Notes: generated by a model from the sequence alone, not told the origin. A DNA stretch of 64,000 nucleotides from Bacteroidales bacterium (GCA_015061165.1 SUXC01000008.1:1-64000), one strand, 5' to 3'. Positions 54,391-63,217 are shown, counted from the first letter of the stretch. Program-made: numbers and translations.

Positions 54391-56529
54391 TTATAGTTTT
54401 TCGCCTTTTATGCTGTAGTATTCACCGTCATTGATAATTTGCACTTGTCCGTTGCGGATGATTTTGTGAGTGCCTTGATTCATGTCGGCAACATTTTCAA
54501 CGTTGGTTGGTTGGGTGAATGTCACCATACATTCAGCCTTAAACTCTCCCAATGTGGCAGTTACGGTGTATGTGCCTTCTTTGATGCAGGTAAGAGTGGC
54601 ATGCAATCCTTTTTTATTCAATTTGACAAATCTGCCAGTTGGTGCTACGCGCCATGTTACATTTTGGTCGTATGCATCCGCAGGTGTGATAATTGCAGTT
54701 ATGTGTGCCGTATCGCCCACATTCACGGTGATGTTGGTTTCGTTCAATGCAAACTCTTTCACATGAATCTTATGTGGCTCGGTGCTGATTTCCCATGCTG
54801 CAATACCACCACCGAGACAGTATTCGTAGAGGTTCACCGTGATAGAATCTACTCGTTCCCAATGGAAGAATGCTCCTACCGATGCATTACCGCTATAGCC
54901 ATCGCTACCTAATGGCTCTTGTGTGTACATAGGTGTAAGATCGGTAGCAGTCATATCGCGTAGTGTCCAACCACCGTTGTAGTTCGTTCCAGAGGCATGT
55001 ACGAACATCTCGTGTCCGCCTAATCGGAAGAACGCACCACCAATAGAACTATTGCGCGCAGGAGCCGTTGTGGAGTATGAACCAGTCAAATATCCGCCTT
55101 TGTCGGTACCTTTGTAGAGGTAATAACCTTGATTGCGTACTTGATAGATGAAATGTGCAGGGTTGTTGTCAATAGGAATCACATAGCCAGCAGTCGTTCC
55201 CTCTATACTTACGGGGTAAGAGGTGGTATTGACATATTGTCCGTTAGCAATTTTCACAACATCCACGTATTTGTGTTTGTTAGGGAAGAAATACACATAT
55301 CCTCCTTCTTCAGAGAAAATATCGCCACTGGCAGTTGGAAAATTGGTTTGTCCATCGTGATTGAGGGTAAATTCAATAGCATGCTCGCTATTATCTTCTG
55401 CTTTATATACGGTCAAATGATTTGGTGTTGCTGCTTCAACAGAAGTATGCAACATCAAGTTGCCTGCATCATCACGACAGATGCCGTGACATAGGTTGTC
55501 CACCTCAACGGATTCAATGTTACCTGTGGTATCAATGGTTACGAGCTTATTGTTGTAGTAATCAGCAGCATAGAATACTCCATCAATATATGCAGCCTCT
55601 TGTGCTTGGAAGTATGCTCCTCCTTTGGTCGTTGGGAAGTCTGGAGGCAATGTACCTGCTGTTTGTGAGCGATGAAAGAGTGGGGTGATGTACAAGGTAT
55701 CCAATGGCTCTCTTGGTGCAAGTGCATTCCAATCGATTTCATCCAGTTCAGGCATCTCACTTGGCATGAGATAATCACAAGTCATGGTGGTGCAACCTAA
55801 TTCGCCATGTTGCTTGTAAGATGTTTCGCTATTGACAGTCCAGCAAGCCACTTCCATGCCTGCATCGTGGCATTTGCGAGCCATTGCCTTGGTCAAACCG
55901 CCAGTTTGTACACTCGGGTCAATGCCCCATTGCAGACACCATTGATAGCGTGCTTCGGTAACTTCGTAGCAGAGAAATTGACACTTGAGTGCAGGGTAGT
56001 TTTCGCGTACATATTCCAATGACTTTTGCATGGATGTGAGTATGCGCGCTTCTTCCACGAGTCCGTGTTTCTCAATCAACTTGTACAAGCCAGGGAAGCG
56101 ACTCATGTCGTTGTTATTAATACCGACAGCCCACTTCAACTCGATGATAGGGAATACATTATTCTCCTTGCAAATCTCTAAAAAGCGATCTACTGTACAC
56201 AATTTGCCAGTGTACGTAACGCCACTGCGCGTTTGTGTGAGGGGTAAGTCTTTGAGGTTTTCCCATTTGCTATCAGGAATAGATACTCCTTCATGTCCTA
56301 CACGATTCAAATCATCATCATGCCAGCATACATACTCGCCATCGCTGGTGGTCTTGACATCAATCTCCAAACCCGTATAGCCGTAATGGTTAATGCCATT
56401 CATAAATGCCTCTTCGGTGTTCTCTACGCCGCGATAACTACCTCGATGACCTGCAAACTGAGGCTTCCAAGCATATGCTTGTACAAATATGCAAATAATG
56501 CAAAACAGAGTAATGATTCGTTTCATCAT
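54391..56529 (-). CDS. Secreted glycerophosphodiester phosphodiesterase with Ig-like domain and sorting tail
   Basis: 712 residues. Signal peptide MKRIITLFCIICIFVQAYA (start possibly at the second Met). Residues about 25-250 are a GDPD domain: FAGHRGSYRGVENTEEAF, GLEIDVKTTSDGEYVCWHD, IIELKWA, and a late CWTVNS strand. The middle 300 residues form a beta-propeller-like region. Around 590-680 is a Big_2-type Ig domain (NITVNVGDTAHITAIITPADA). The tail KIIRNGQVQIINDGEYYSIKG resembles that of the 47355 protein. It would cleave glycerophosphodiesters outside the cell. The fusion of GDPD, propeller and tail is unusual in length. Confidence 0.8.
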   Translation of the reverse strand: MMKRIITLFCIICIFVQAYAWKPQFAGHRGSYRGVENTEEAFMNGINHYGYTGLEIDVKTTSDGEYVCWHDDDLNRVGHEGVSIPDSKWENLKDLPLTQTRSGVTYTGKLCTVDRFLEICKENNVFPIIELKWAVGINNNDMSRFPGLYKLIEKHGLVEEARILTSMQKSLEYVRENYPALKCQFLCYEVTEARYQWCLQWGIDPSVQTGGLTKAMARKCHDAGMEVACWTVNSETSYKQHGELGCTTMTCDYLMPSEMPELDEIDWNALAPREPLDTLYITPLFHRSQTAGTLPPDFPTTKGGAYFQAQEAAYIDGVFYAADYYNNKLVTIDTTGNIESVEVDNLCHGICRDDAGNLMLHTSVEAATPNHLTVYKAEDNSEHAIEFTLNHDGQTNFPTASGDIFSEEGGYVYFFPNKHKYVDVVKIANGQYVNTTSYPVSIEGTTAGYVIPIDNNPAHFIYQVRNQGYYLYKGTDKGGYLTGSYSTTAPARNSSIGGAFFRLGGHEMFVHASGTNYNGGWTLRDMTATDLTPMYTQEPLGSDGYSGNASVGAFFHWERVDSITVNLYEYCLGGGIAAWEISTEPHKIHVKEFALNETNITVNVGDTAHITAIITPADAYDQNVTWRVAPTGRFVKLNKKGLHATLTCIKEGTYTVTATLGEFKAECMVTFTQPTNVENVADMNQGTHKIIRNGQVQIINDGEYYSIKGEKL

Positions 56530-56536
56530 GTATTAT

Positions 56537-57274
56537 TTAAGGTAGATTATTTCTTCTGAACTCAGCCAATACGATGGCGGTAGCGATACCTACATTCAAA
56601 CTTTCGGAAGTGGGCATATCAGCGGGGTAGGAGGGGATTAGTAATGGATGTGTTACGCATTCTCTAACCGATTGTGAGATGCCATTGCCTTCGTTGCCCA
56701 TGACTATAATACCTTTGTCCTTGGTTGGAATAGCAGATGGTTCATACATATTCTTGCCATTGAGCAATGTGCCATATATGGGATAACCATTCTGCTGATA
56801 CTTGCTCAAAACGCTTGACAAATCATCCACATAGTGCAACTGCACCCTTGCTAATGCTCCCATGGTGGCTTGTACGACTTTGGGATTGTAGCAGTCGGCT
56901 GTCTCGCGCGAACATATTATATGGTGTATGCCAAACCAATCGCAAGTGCGAATAATCGTTCCTAAGTTGCCTGGGTCTTGCACGCCGTCTAATGCTACCC
57001 ATAGCCCATGCCCCATAACCAATACACCATCGCCAATCGCTTCTCGCCTCTTGAATACCCCAATCACGCCTTGTGGTGTGCGCAAAGAAGACATTTGCTC
57101 AATTTCTGTGGGGGTGGCATTGTCGGGTGAAACCAATAATACCAACTCAAATGCATCTGTGAGGTCATGCACACATTTCTCACCTTCTGCCACAAACACA
57201 CCTTCCGCATCGCGGAATTTCTTTTGTTGCAGTTGGCGAACCCATTTTATTTGTGCTTTACTCAAATGTTGCAT
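56537..57274 (-). CDS. SpoU/TrmH-family RNA 2'-O-methyltransferase
   Basis: 245 residues from the ATG at 57274. N-terminal substrate-binding part (LSKAQIKWVRQLQQKKFRDAEGVFVAEGEK), then the SPOUT domain: LDGVQDPGNLGTIIRTCDWFG (motif 1), GIIVMGNEGNGIS (motif 2) and SLNVGIATAIVLAEF (motif 3), forming the knotted SAM site. Likely methylates 23S rRNA. A section at about residues 75-91 (EAIGDGVLVMGHGLW) is read from a GGCGATGGTGTATTGG-type repeat. Confidence 0.88.
   Translation of the reverse strand: MQHLSKAQIKWVRQLQQKKFRDAEGVFVAEGEKCVHDLTDAFELVLLVSPDNATPTEIEQMSSLRTPQGVIGVFKRREAIGDGVLVMGHGLWVALDGVQDPGNLGTIIRTCDWFGIHHIICSRETADCYNPKVVQATMGALARVQLHYVDDLSSVLSKYQQNGYPIYGTLLNGKNMYEPSAIPTKDKGIIVMGNEGNGISQSVRECVTHPLLIPSYPADMPTSESLNVGIATAIVLAEFRRNNLP
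57001..57050 (-). repeat. Degenerate repeat inside the methyltransferase gene
   Basis: GCGATGG, GTATTGG, TTATGGGGCATGGGCTATGG phrases in frame just before the first SPOUT motif. Confidence 0.5.
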
Positions 57275-57353
57275 TGTTTGATTGTTTTTTGAGGCTGCAA
57301 AATTACAAAATATTTTTGAATGTTGCAAGGATTTATCCTATTTTTCGGCTATC

Positions 57354-57422
57354 TTACCCGTTACCACTCCGTTATCACTCCGTTACCACTTCGTTACTGT
57401 CCTGTAGTTTCCCTATAGTTTG
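57354..57422 (+). repeat. 69-bp interspersed repeat, copy 2
   Basis: Matches 12996-13064 over its whole length with about six substitutions. It lies between the ABC-F gene and the methyltransferase gene. Confidence 0.8.
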
Positions 57423-57425
57423 CTT

Positions 57426-59177
57426 TTATGCTTCACCTATTTCGCTTAGTTCCAACCATCGCATTTCTGCCTCGTCTAAGGTATCTTGTACTTCTTTGTA
57501 GCGTGCAGAGGCTTGGGCTATATCATCAGGATTGGTCGCTCCGCCCGACAATAGGGCTTCTAATTGGGCTTTTTCTGCTTCGAGAAGAGGCATTTGTTTC
57601 TCCAACTCCTCTAACTCACGCTTCTCCTTAAAACTCAATCGGCGTTTCTGCTCGGTTTTGTTTTTCGTGCCTTTCGCCTCTTGCCTCTCGCCTTTTGCCT
57701 CTTGTCTAATAGCCTCATCGCCTTTCGCTTCCAATCGATACTGCGTATAGTTGCCTGGGAAATCTTGTACCTTGCCATTGCCATGGAAGACAAACAGGTG
57801 ATCCACCACGCGGTCCATGAAGTAGCGGTCGTGACTCACCACGATCAAGCAGCCTTGAAAGTTTATTAGATATTCTTCCAGTACATTCAGCGTGGGTATA
57901 TCAAGGTCGTTGGTGGGCTCGTCCAATATGAGGAAATTAGGACTGCGCATCAGTACGGAGCATAGGTGCAGTCGTTGCCGCTCGCCACCTGATAGTTTGC
58001 CAACAAAGTCATATTGCTGACTGGGTGAAAAAAGAAACATCTGCAAGAACTGACTGGCTGTCATTTTTTGTCCATTGCCCAAATCTACCACTTCGGCAAT
58101 GTCGCGAACAACATCAATGACCTTTTTTCCTTCATCAAACTGCAATCCCGTCTGTGCATAGTAACCGAATTTTACCGTGCTACCCACATCCCAATTGCCA
58201 CTATCCACGGGTACTTCGCCCAGCAGTAGTTTGATAAAAGTGCTCTTGCCTGTGCCATTGTTGCCAATGATACCCAGCTTTTCGTAGCGCGAGAAGACGT
58301 AGTTGAAGTGCTGCAAGATGACTTTTTGCTCACCTGTGCGGGGCGATACAAACGTTTTGCATACATCTTTGGCTTCGAAGATTTTGTTGCCGATATAGCC
58401 CGATTTTACAGCCAAACGAATATCCGACTCGTTGCGTTGTTGTTTGGCTTTTTTCTCTATTTCGTAGAAGTTATCAATGCGGTATTGTGCTTTGTGTGCA
58501 CGTGCTTGGGGCATGCGACGCATCCATTCCAGCTCGGTGCGATAGAGGTTGCGCGCTTTCTCTACTTCAGCATTGTGCGCTTCGATACGCTCTGCGCGTT
58601 TCTCTATATAGTAGGCATAGTTGCCGTGGTAGCTATAGAGCGAATGTTCATCTAACTCAAATATATCGGTGCAGACATTGTCCAAGAAATAGCGGTCGTG
58701 GGTCACCATGAGTATGGTGAGGGCTTTTTCGCCTCTTGTTGTACGATTGCGTAGGTATTCCTCCAACCAGACTACTGTTTCAAGGTCCAAATGGTTCGTA
58801 GGCTCATCCAGTAGAAGAATATCAGGTTCATTGTCCAATGCTTGTTGCAATAGCAGTTTCTTCTGCTGCCCACCGCTGAGTTTCTGGAACTCCTCTATGC
58901 TTGCCTTATCGCCCAATAGCCTTATCGCCTCATCGCCTAATAACCTTTGTGGCAGATACTTGATTTTGAGGTCGTTACGCCATGTAATCTTACCATTGTC
59001 GTAATCGGTCTTGCCCATCAATATATCCAGCAACGTACTTTTTCCAATACCATTGCGGGCAATCAGGGCAATGCGTTGCCCTTTGTTTACCGCAAAACTG
59101 ATATTGCTAAACAGCATTTTCGAACCTACAGATTTTGTAAGCCCTTCTACCAATAAATATGGAGTAACTGCTGCCAT
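57426..59177 (-). CDS. ABC-F family ATPase, Uup-like, with a shortened first nucleotide-binding domain
   Basis: 583 residues with two ABC domains in one chain and no membrane part. Domain 1: Walker A-like ARNGIGKST (residues 40-48), signature LSGGQQKK (100-107), Walker B ILLLDEPTNHLD. Domain 2: GIIGNNGTGKST, LSGGERQRL, FLILDEPTNDLD. The C-terminal coiled coil (LSFKEKRELEELEKQMPLLEAEK) is the Uup type. The Walker A to signature distance in domain 1 is about 55 residues against about 105 in relatives; the missing helical part is replaced by RLLGDEAIRLLGDKAS from a short repeat. A second repeat forms residues 483-510. ABC-F proteins act on ribosomes. Confidence 0.9.
   Translation of the reverse strand: MAAVTPYLLVEGLTKSVGSKMLFSNISFAVNKGQRIALIARNGIGKSTLLDILMGKTDYDNGKITWRNDLKIKYLPQRLLGDEAIRLLGDKASIEEFQKLSGGQQKKLLLQQALDNEPDILLLDEPTNHLDLETVVWLEEYLRNRTTRGEKALTILMVTHDRYFLDNVCTDIFELDEHSLYSYHGNYAYYIEKRAERIEAHNAEVEKARNLYRTELEWMRRMPQARAHKAQYRIDNFYEIEKKAKQQRNESDIRLAVKSGYIGNKIFEAKDVCKTFVSPRTGEQKVILQHFNYVFSRYEKLGIIGNNGTGKSTFIKLLLGEVPVDSGNWDVGSTVKFGYYAQTGLQFDEGKKVIDVVRDIAEVVDLGNGQKMTASQFLQMFLFSPSQQYDFVGKLSGGERQRLHLCSVLMRSPNFLILDEPTNDLDIPTLNVLEEYLINFQGCLIVVSHDRYFMDRVVDHLFVFHGNGKVQDFPGNYTQYRLEAKGDEAIRQEAKGERQEAKGTKNKTEQKRRLSFKEKRELEELEKQMPLLEAEKAQLEALLSGGATNPDDIAQASARYKEVQDTLDEAEMRWLELSEIGEA
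57648..57731 (-). repeat. Degenerate repeat in the linker of the Uup-like gene
   Basis: GAGGCAAAAGGCGA-type heptamers encoding EAKGDEAIRQEAKGERQEAKG between the second ABC domain and the C-terminal coiled coil. Confidence 0.7.
58899..58946 (-). repeat. Degenerate repeat replacing part of the first ABC domain
   Basis: Two tandem units of about 24 bp encode RLLGDEAI and RLLGDKAS. They lie where the helical subdomain of the first nucleotide-binding domain should be. Confidence 0.7.
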
Positions 59178-59179
59178 TT

Positions 59180-59255
59180 CCCTTGCCTCTCGCCTTTAAC
59201 CTCTAACCTTTAACCTTTAACCTCTCGCCTTATCGCCTCATCGCCTAATCGCCTC
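59180..59255 (+). repeat. Degenerate CCTTTAACCT / CGCCTCATCGCC repeats
   Basis: CTCTAACCTTTAACC and CGCCTTATCGCCTCATCGCC phrases fill the gap between the DUF4837 and Uup-like genes. The same phrases, in frame, form the inserts inside the Uup-like gene. Confidence 0.75.
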
Positions 59256-59260
59256 TAACC

Positions 59261-60400
59261 TTATTCAATCGAGTCCTGTGGAAGAGACAGCGTATAGAGT
59301 ATGGCTTCTGCTTGGCGTAGTGCGTTGCGTTTCTTTTGTCCCGCTGCGTAGATAAATGCTTCGGCAGTTACTACACGTCCATTCACTTGGTCAAGACGGG
59401 TGTGGCTCACATACGGACCGCCCATGGCTTCACCGTTGATGATTTTCCATAGTCCGCGTATTTCAGTGCATTGTTCATCCTCTTGTACAATGATAGAGCG
59501 CAGTTGCGGAGGCATAACCTTGTACTCTGTACCCATATACGAACCTTCTACGCTGGCACTCACTACGCGACTGAGTACAGCATCGCGCTTGTCATTGAGA
59601 TAGTCTATCGTAAAAGTCTTGTCATCGGTGTAGGGGTAAGTATATACCACGAGGTCGCGACGCATGCTACCTTTGTTGTTGCAGCACCACATGAGGCGTA
59701 CCTCTGGGGCTACGGTGATAGGATTGCGCAGACTATAGGTGGTGGCTCCGCTGAGTACGGTGTCCATGATGAGCATATAATCCTCTGGAATCAGCATGTC
59801 GTAGCCCTGTTGCTGAAGGATAGCACGTGCTGCTTTGTTGGTACTGGCGCGATAGAACTTAGTTTGGCGCTTAATCTCTTGATTAACAAACCACTCGCGA
59901 ATCTCCTCGCCATGCTCCAACCAATAACTTACAAATTCTTCCTCCGAAGGCGACTGAATACGGCATATCGCTTGTGGAGTGGACCAATAGTCGTTGGATA
60001 CTTTGGCCTTCAATTGAGTGTATTTCTGTGGGTTGATATCCACGAACAGGATGTTACGTGTGGGCTTAAAGAGGTCATCAAACTGTGTGGTAGTCACTTT
60101 ATTCACACGGAAATAGGGTTCTACCTGTGGCATGCAAGGCATATCAGCACCCATCACAGCCTCTACCAAATCGTATAGGCTGGCAATAGGTTTGGTATAG
60201 CCCGATGCCTCGTTCACCAACGAGTGTTTGGCTACTTCGTTGATTTGTTCTTGTGTTAGAGGTTGGTCATCAATAACCACCAGACATTCGTAAATAGAAC
60301 CTGTTGCGGAGGTCAGTGTACGCCCTGTGCTCTTTGAGCAACCGACCATCGCTATCGTGGCTGCCACCAAAATCAGGCTTCGAAAGATACTTTTTTTCAT
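59261..60400 (-). CDS. DUF4837 lipoprotein
   Basis: 379 residues with lipobox MVGC (Cys21). Matches the Bacteroidota family DUF4837: an opening SIYECLVVIDDQPL strand, RNILFVDINPQKYTQLKAKVS, WSTPQAICRIQSPSEEEF, and a late QLRSIIVQEDEQCTEIRGLWKIINGEAMGGPYVSHT block. Function unknown; it sits in an envelope membrane facing the periplasm or surface. Own promoter at 60431-60462. Confidence 0.8.
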   Translation of the reverse strand: MKKSIFRSLILVAATIAMVGCSKSTGRTLTSATGSIYECLVVIDDQPLTQEQINEVAKHSLVNEASGYTKPIASLYDLVEAVMGADMPCMPQVEPYFRVNKVTTTQFDDLFKPTRNILFVDINPQKYTQLKAKVSNDYWSTPQAICRIQSPSEEEFVSYWLEHGEEIREWFVNQEIKRQTKFYRASTNKAARAILQQQGYDMLIPEDYMLIMDTVLSGATTYSLRNPITVAPEVRLMWCCNNKGSMRRDLVVYTYPYTDDKTFTIDYLNDKRDAVLSRVVSASVEGSYMGTEYKVMPPQLRSIIVQEDEQCTEIRGLWKIINGEAMGGPYVSHTRLDQVNGRVVTAEAFIYAAGQKKRNALRQAEAILYTLSLPQDSIE

Positions 60401-60430
60401 AATCGTAGGGTATTATATGGATTTTGTCTG

Positions 60431-60462
60431 CAAAGGTACAAAAAATTGCTTACATATGCAAT
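60431..60462 (-). promoter_or_regulatory. Promoter for the DUF4837 gene
   Basis: Minus strand ATTG (60459-60462), 20 bp, TACCTTTG (60431-60438). Confidence 0.75.
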
Positions 60463-60477
60463 ACCTTAAAGAAAAAA

Positions 60478-60520
60478 GCCGTCCTTAAAAGAAAAAAGCC
60501 GTCTCGCGACGGCTATTTTT
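60478..60520 (-). terminator. Terminator with duplicated arm
   Basis: GCCGTC-TCGC-GACGGC stem (60498-60513) with a T run on the minus strand (60492-60497). GAAAAAAGCCGTC is repeated just to the left. It can end the transcript of the phosphodiesterase gene or of the RNA candidate at 60492-60585. Confidence 0.75.
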
Positions 60521-60585
60521 CCACGGTATTAGTCTGTTTGATTTTTTAAGGTACAAAAAAGATTGAATTTTGGTCTCTTTCAAAA
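60492..60585 (-). ncRNA. Candidate small RNA
   Basis: A full promoter (60592-60623, minus) points away from any gene and reaches a strong terminator after about 95 nt. No reading frame of useful size lies between. Candidate only. Confidence 0.35.
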
Positions 60586-60591
60586 CCGCTG

Positions 60592-60623
60592 CAAAGGTAC
60601 TGCTTTTTCATAACACCCGCAAG
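60592..60623 (-). promoter_or_regulatory. Promoter without a following gene
   Basis: Minus strand CTTG (60620-60623), 20 bp, TACCTTTG (60592-60599). Same boxes and spacing as gene promoters here. Confidence 0.65.
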
Positions 60624-60694
60624 AGCAAATTTATGTTGTGCAACACCTTTTTTCGATTTTTGACCTTAAAAAATGTTTAATAACATATTTACCG

Positions 60695-61189
60695 TTATTT
60701 TCTATCAAGTTCGATGACTTCTAAATCACGAATTTCTGTACCATCCACCACAAAACGCAACAATGTTTGTACAGTATGCCAACCCTGTTTACCCGCTGCG
60801 CCTGGGTTCATGGTCAGCATCTGCCAAGTGGGGTCGTATTGCACTTTTAATATATGGCTATGTCCGCAGACAAACAACTGGGGTGTCTCCTTCTTAAACA
60901 TTGGCAACAGCCACGGATTGTACTTCCCTGGATAACCACCGATATGTGTCAGCAATACATTCACATCTTCCACACGAAAGCGGTAAAACTCGCTGAGCGA
61001 ATACCTTACATCGCCACTATCCATATTGCCATATACCGCGCGTGTAGGCTTGAACTCACGCAGGTGTTGCAGCACCATGGCACTGCCTATATCGCCCGCA
61101 TGCCAAATCTCATCCACATGGGCGAAGTGCTCCAATACTCTGGGGTCAAGGTAGCCATGCGTATCGCTTAGTAATCCAATTCGTGTCAT
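60695..61189 (-). CDS. YfcE/MJ0936-type metallophosphoesterase
   Basis: 164 residues. Metal-binding motifs in order: GLLSDTHGYLD, WHAGDIGSA, VYGNMDSGD, LLTHIGGYPG and FVCGHSHILK. Small enzymes of this type hydrolyse phosphodiesters with Mn2+ or similar metals. Standard length. Its neighbour upstream is the GldF-like gene. Confidence 0.9.
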   Translation of the reverse strand: MTRIGLLSDTHGYLDPRVLEHFAHVDEIWHAGDIGSAMVLQHLREFKPTRAVYGNMDSGDVRYSLSEFYRFRVEDVNVLLTHIGGYPGKYNPWLLPMFKKETPQLFVCGHSHILKVQYDPTWQMLTMNPGAAGKQGWHTVQTLLRFVVDGTEIRDLEVIELDRK

Positions 61190-61236
61190 GGGGAGTTCTA
61201 GGGGGTATAAGTTCTGGGGTTTAAAAGTTTAGGAGG

Positions 61237-61902
61237 TTAGCGTTGTTCGGCGCGGTTCATGATTAGGATACTGACTACGACTGCTATTATAGCCACCGAT
61301 AGGAAGAATACCACATCGCGCAAATCTACTACACCACGGGAGATACTGCTATAATGCTCTTGCAATGTTGCCCAATAAAGGATGAAGCAACTCACTGCTC
61401 CCAATATAAACGCTACCAATTGGCTGCGCGTCAGGGTACTACAGAGTAAACCAATACCAGTGAAAGAGGCACTTAGGAAGACAAGCCCCATGAATGAACC
61501 TACGAATTGTCCACTATCAATGTTGCCCATCGGTTCTGCCATATAAAAGACTATGAAATAGTGCACGATACAAGGTAACAGGGCTATGATAATGAGTATA
61601 AATGCTGCCATATACTTGCCCACCACAATCTTCCATAGTGGGATAGGTTGTGCTCGGAGCAGTAGCCATGTGCCACTTTGTCGCTCTTCTGCAAAAAGTC
61701 GCATGGTCAAGGCTGGGCAAACCAACATCAGTAACCACGGACTGATTTGAAATAATCCATCTACTTGTGCATAACCAGATTCGATGATGTTCCATTGTCC
61801 TGGAATAACCCATAAGAATAGGCTCACAGCCAATAGGAACAACCCAATCACAATATAGGCAATCGGCGTGGAAAAATAGTATGACAATTCTTTTCGGAAC
61901 AT
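61237..61902 (-). CDS. ABC-2 type permease, GldF-like
   Basis: 221 residues with six hydrophobic segments. Begins MFRKELSYYFSTPIAYIVIGLFL and has the family element MRLFAEERQSGTWLLLRAQPI with a Glu-rich coupling helix. It resembles GldF, the membrane part of the GldAFG transporter tied to gliding in Flavobacteria, and related exporters in non-gliding Bacteroidales. No ATPase or GldG gene is adjacent, so its partners lie elsewhere. Confidence 0.75.
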   Translation of the reverse strand: MFRKELSYYFSTPIAYIVIGLFLLAVSLFLWVIPGQWNIIESGYAQVDGLFQISPWLLMLVCPALTMRLFAEERQSGTWLLLRAQPIPLWKIVVGKYMAAFILIIIALLPCIVHYFIVFYMAEPMGNIDSGQFVGSFMGLVFLSASFTGIGLLCSTLTRSQLVAFILGAVSCFILYWATLQEHYSSISRGVVDLRDVVFFLSVAIIAVVVSILIMNRAEQR

Positions 61903-61930
61903 GTGCTTATATGTTATAGTAATTTGCCTG

Positions 61931-61962
61931 CAAAGGTATAATTTTTATGAGAGATATGCAAG
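61931..61962 (-). promoter_or_regulatory. Promoter for the GldF-like gene
   Basis: Minus strand CTTG (61959-61962), 20 bp, TACCTTTG (61931-61938), 29 bp before the start. Confidence 0.75.
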
Positions 61963-62059
61963 GATTTGGTGTAAAAAATCATTTTTTCGGTTAAAAATAG
62001 CACTTTTTGGTGTTGGCATTATTACTAATGCTGTTTGCAAACAATGAGGCAAGGAGTAC

Positions 62060-62704
62060 CTATCGTGAAGCATGCGCCAAGCCATAGCGACATATCTCTA
62101 ACAAACCACAGTTCGTACATTTAGGAGTACGAGCTTGGCAGGTATAACGACCATGCAACAAAAGCCAATGGTGCGCCTTAGGAATAACCGATTCGGGAAT
62201 ATACTTGATGAGTTGCTGCTCACTATCCAACGGATTCTTAGCTTTAGTAGTCAGACCAATACGTTCCGCTACGCGGAAAATATGCGTGTCCACTGCCATC
62301 GTAGGTTGGTTCCACCAAACAGCCAATACCACATTAGCCGTCTTGCGCCCTACACCTGCCAGCGTTTGCAATTCCTCGCGCGTGTCAGGGATATGACCAT
62401 CATATACCTCCACAACACGCTTAGCCATTTGTACCAAATGCTCCGCCTTGCTATTAGGATAACTGACAGATTTGATATACGAATAGACCTCTGCCGCACT
62501 GGCTTGCGACAAAGCACAAACAGTAGGATATGCCGCAAACAAAGCAGGCGTAACCATGTTCACACGTTTGTCTGTGCATTGAGCCGATAGCATCACGGCT
62601 ACCAGCAATTGGTATTCGTTCTCAAAATGCAGCTCGCTCTCGGCAATAGGCATGTTCTCCTCGAACCATGCCAGGGCTTTTTCGTATCGTTCTTTGGTTC
62701 TCAT
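62060..62704 (-). CDS. nth: Endonuclease III
   Basis: 214 residues from the ATG at 62704; an earlier frame to 62743 is translated repeat sequence. MLSAQCTDKRVNMVTPALF, the helix-hairpin-helix LAGVGRKTANVVL with the catalytic lysine, VDTHIFRVAERIGL with the catalytic aspartate, and the iron-sulfur cysteines in C-ARTPKC-NCGLLEIC. A glycosylase/lyase that removes oxidised pyrimidines. Confidence 0.95.
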   Translation of the reverse strand: MRTKERYEKALAWFEENMPIAESELHFENEYQLLVAVMLSAQCTDKRVNMVTPALFAAYPTVCALSQASAAEVYSYIKSVSYPNSKAEHLVQMAKRVVEVYDGHIPDTREELQTLAGVGRKTANVVLAVWWNQPTMAVDTHIFRVAERIGLTTKAKNPLDSEQQLIKYIPESVIPKAHHWLLLHGRYTCQARTPKCTNCGLLEICRYGLAHASR

Positions 62705-62708
62705 TATT

Positions 62709-62766
62709 GTGTCGGGATTCGTGATTCGTGATTCGTGAATCAAGAATCGGGATTCGGGAATCGGGG
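62709..62766 (+). repeat. Degenerate GATTCGTGATTCGTG repeats
   Basis: GGATTCGTGATTCGTGATTC followed by the inverted form AATCGGGATTCGGGAATCGG. It lies between nth and the DUF4924 gene. Related to the repeats at 26136-26228 and to insertion 2 in ligA. Confidence 0.8.
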
Positions 62767-62767
62767 A

Positions 62768-63214
62768 TTATTGCTCTTTATAGGTTTTGCTGAGGTACTG
62801 TAGCACTTGGGTGGCTTGTTTTTGCACCTCTTCCGTCTCTGATGAAATGGGACTTTTCTTTAGCCTTAGCAGCATAATTTGATATAGAAGTATCAAGCAT
62901 GCTTCCACATCGCTCATAGTAGGACGATCGGTCTTAGCCTTCAACAAGTTGAGCGCAGGTGTGAGGCGAATCATAGCAGCACGATAAGTGGCTTCCTGAT
63001 CCAATAAATCATTGTGCAAATCTTCCAATTCGTTGAGAGCGTTTTTTGCCAATTGCAGGTGTCCGCTCTCAAGGATATTCTCTTGGTGCATCATGTTGCT
63101 CAGGTCTTGCAACTCTTGATTGGCTTCCGCTTGCTGCGGGAAAGCACGTAGGTAATCCTCTATCTGCCATAGATATAGGATATACTCAGCAATATTGTCT
63201 TTTTTCAAAATCAT
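62768..63214 (-). CDS. DUF4924-like protein
   Basis: 148 residues, helical, cytosolic: NIAEYILYLWQIEDYLRAF, then LESGHLQLAKNALNELEDLHNDLL and a C-terminal VEACLILLYQIMLLRLKK helix. This matches the small Bacteroidales family DUF4924, function unknown. It starts 3 bp after the S4-domain gene, so the two are cotranscribed. Confidence 0.7.
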   Translation of the reverse strand: MILKKDNIAEYILYLWQIEDYLRAFPQQAEANQELQDLSNMMHQENILESGHLQLAKNALNELEDLHNDLLDQEATYRAAMIRLTPALNLLKAKTDRPTMSDVEACLILLYQIMLLRLKKSPISSETEEVQKQATQVLQYLSKTYKEQ

Positions 63215-63217
63215 AGT

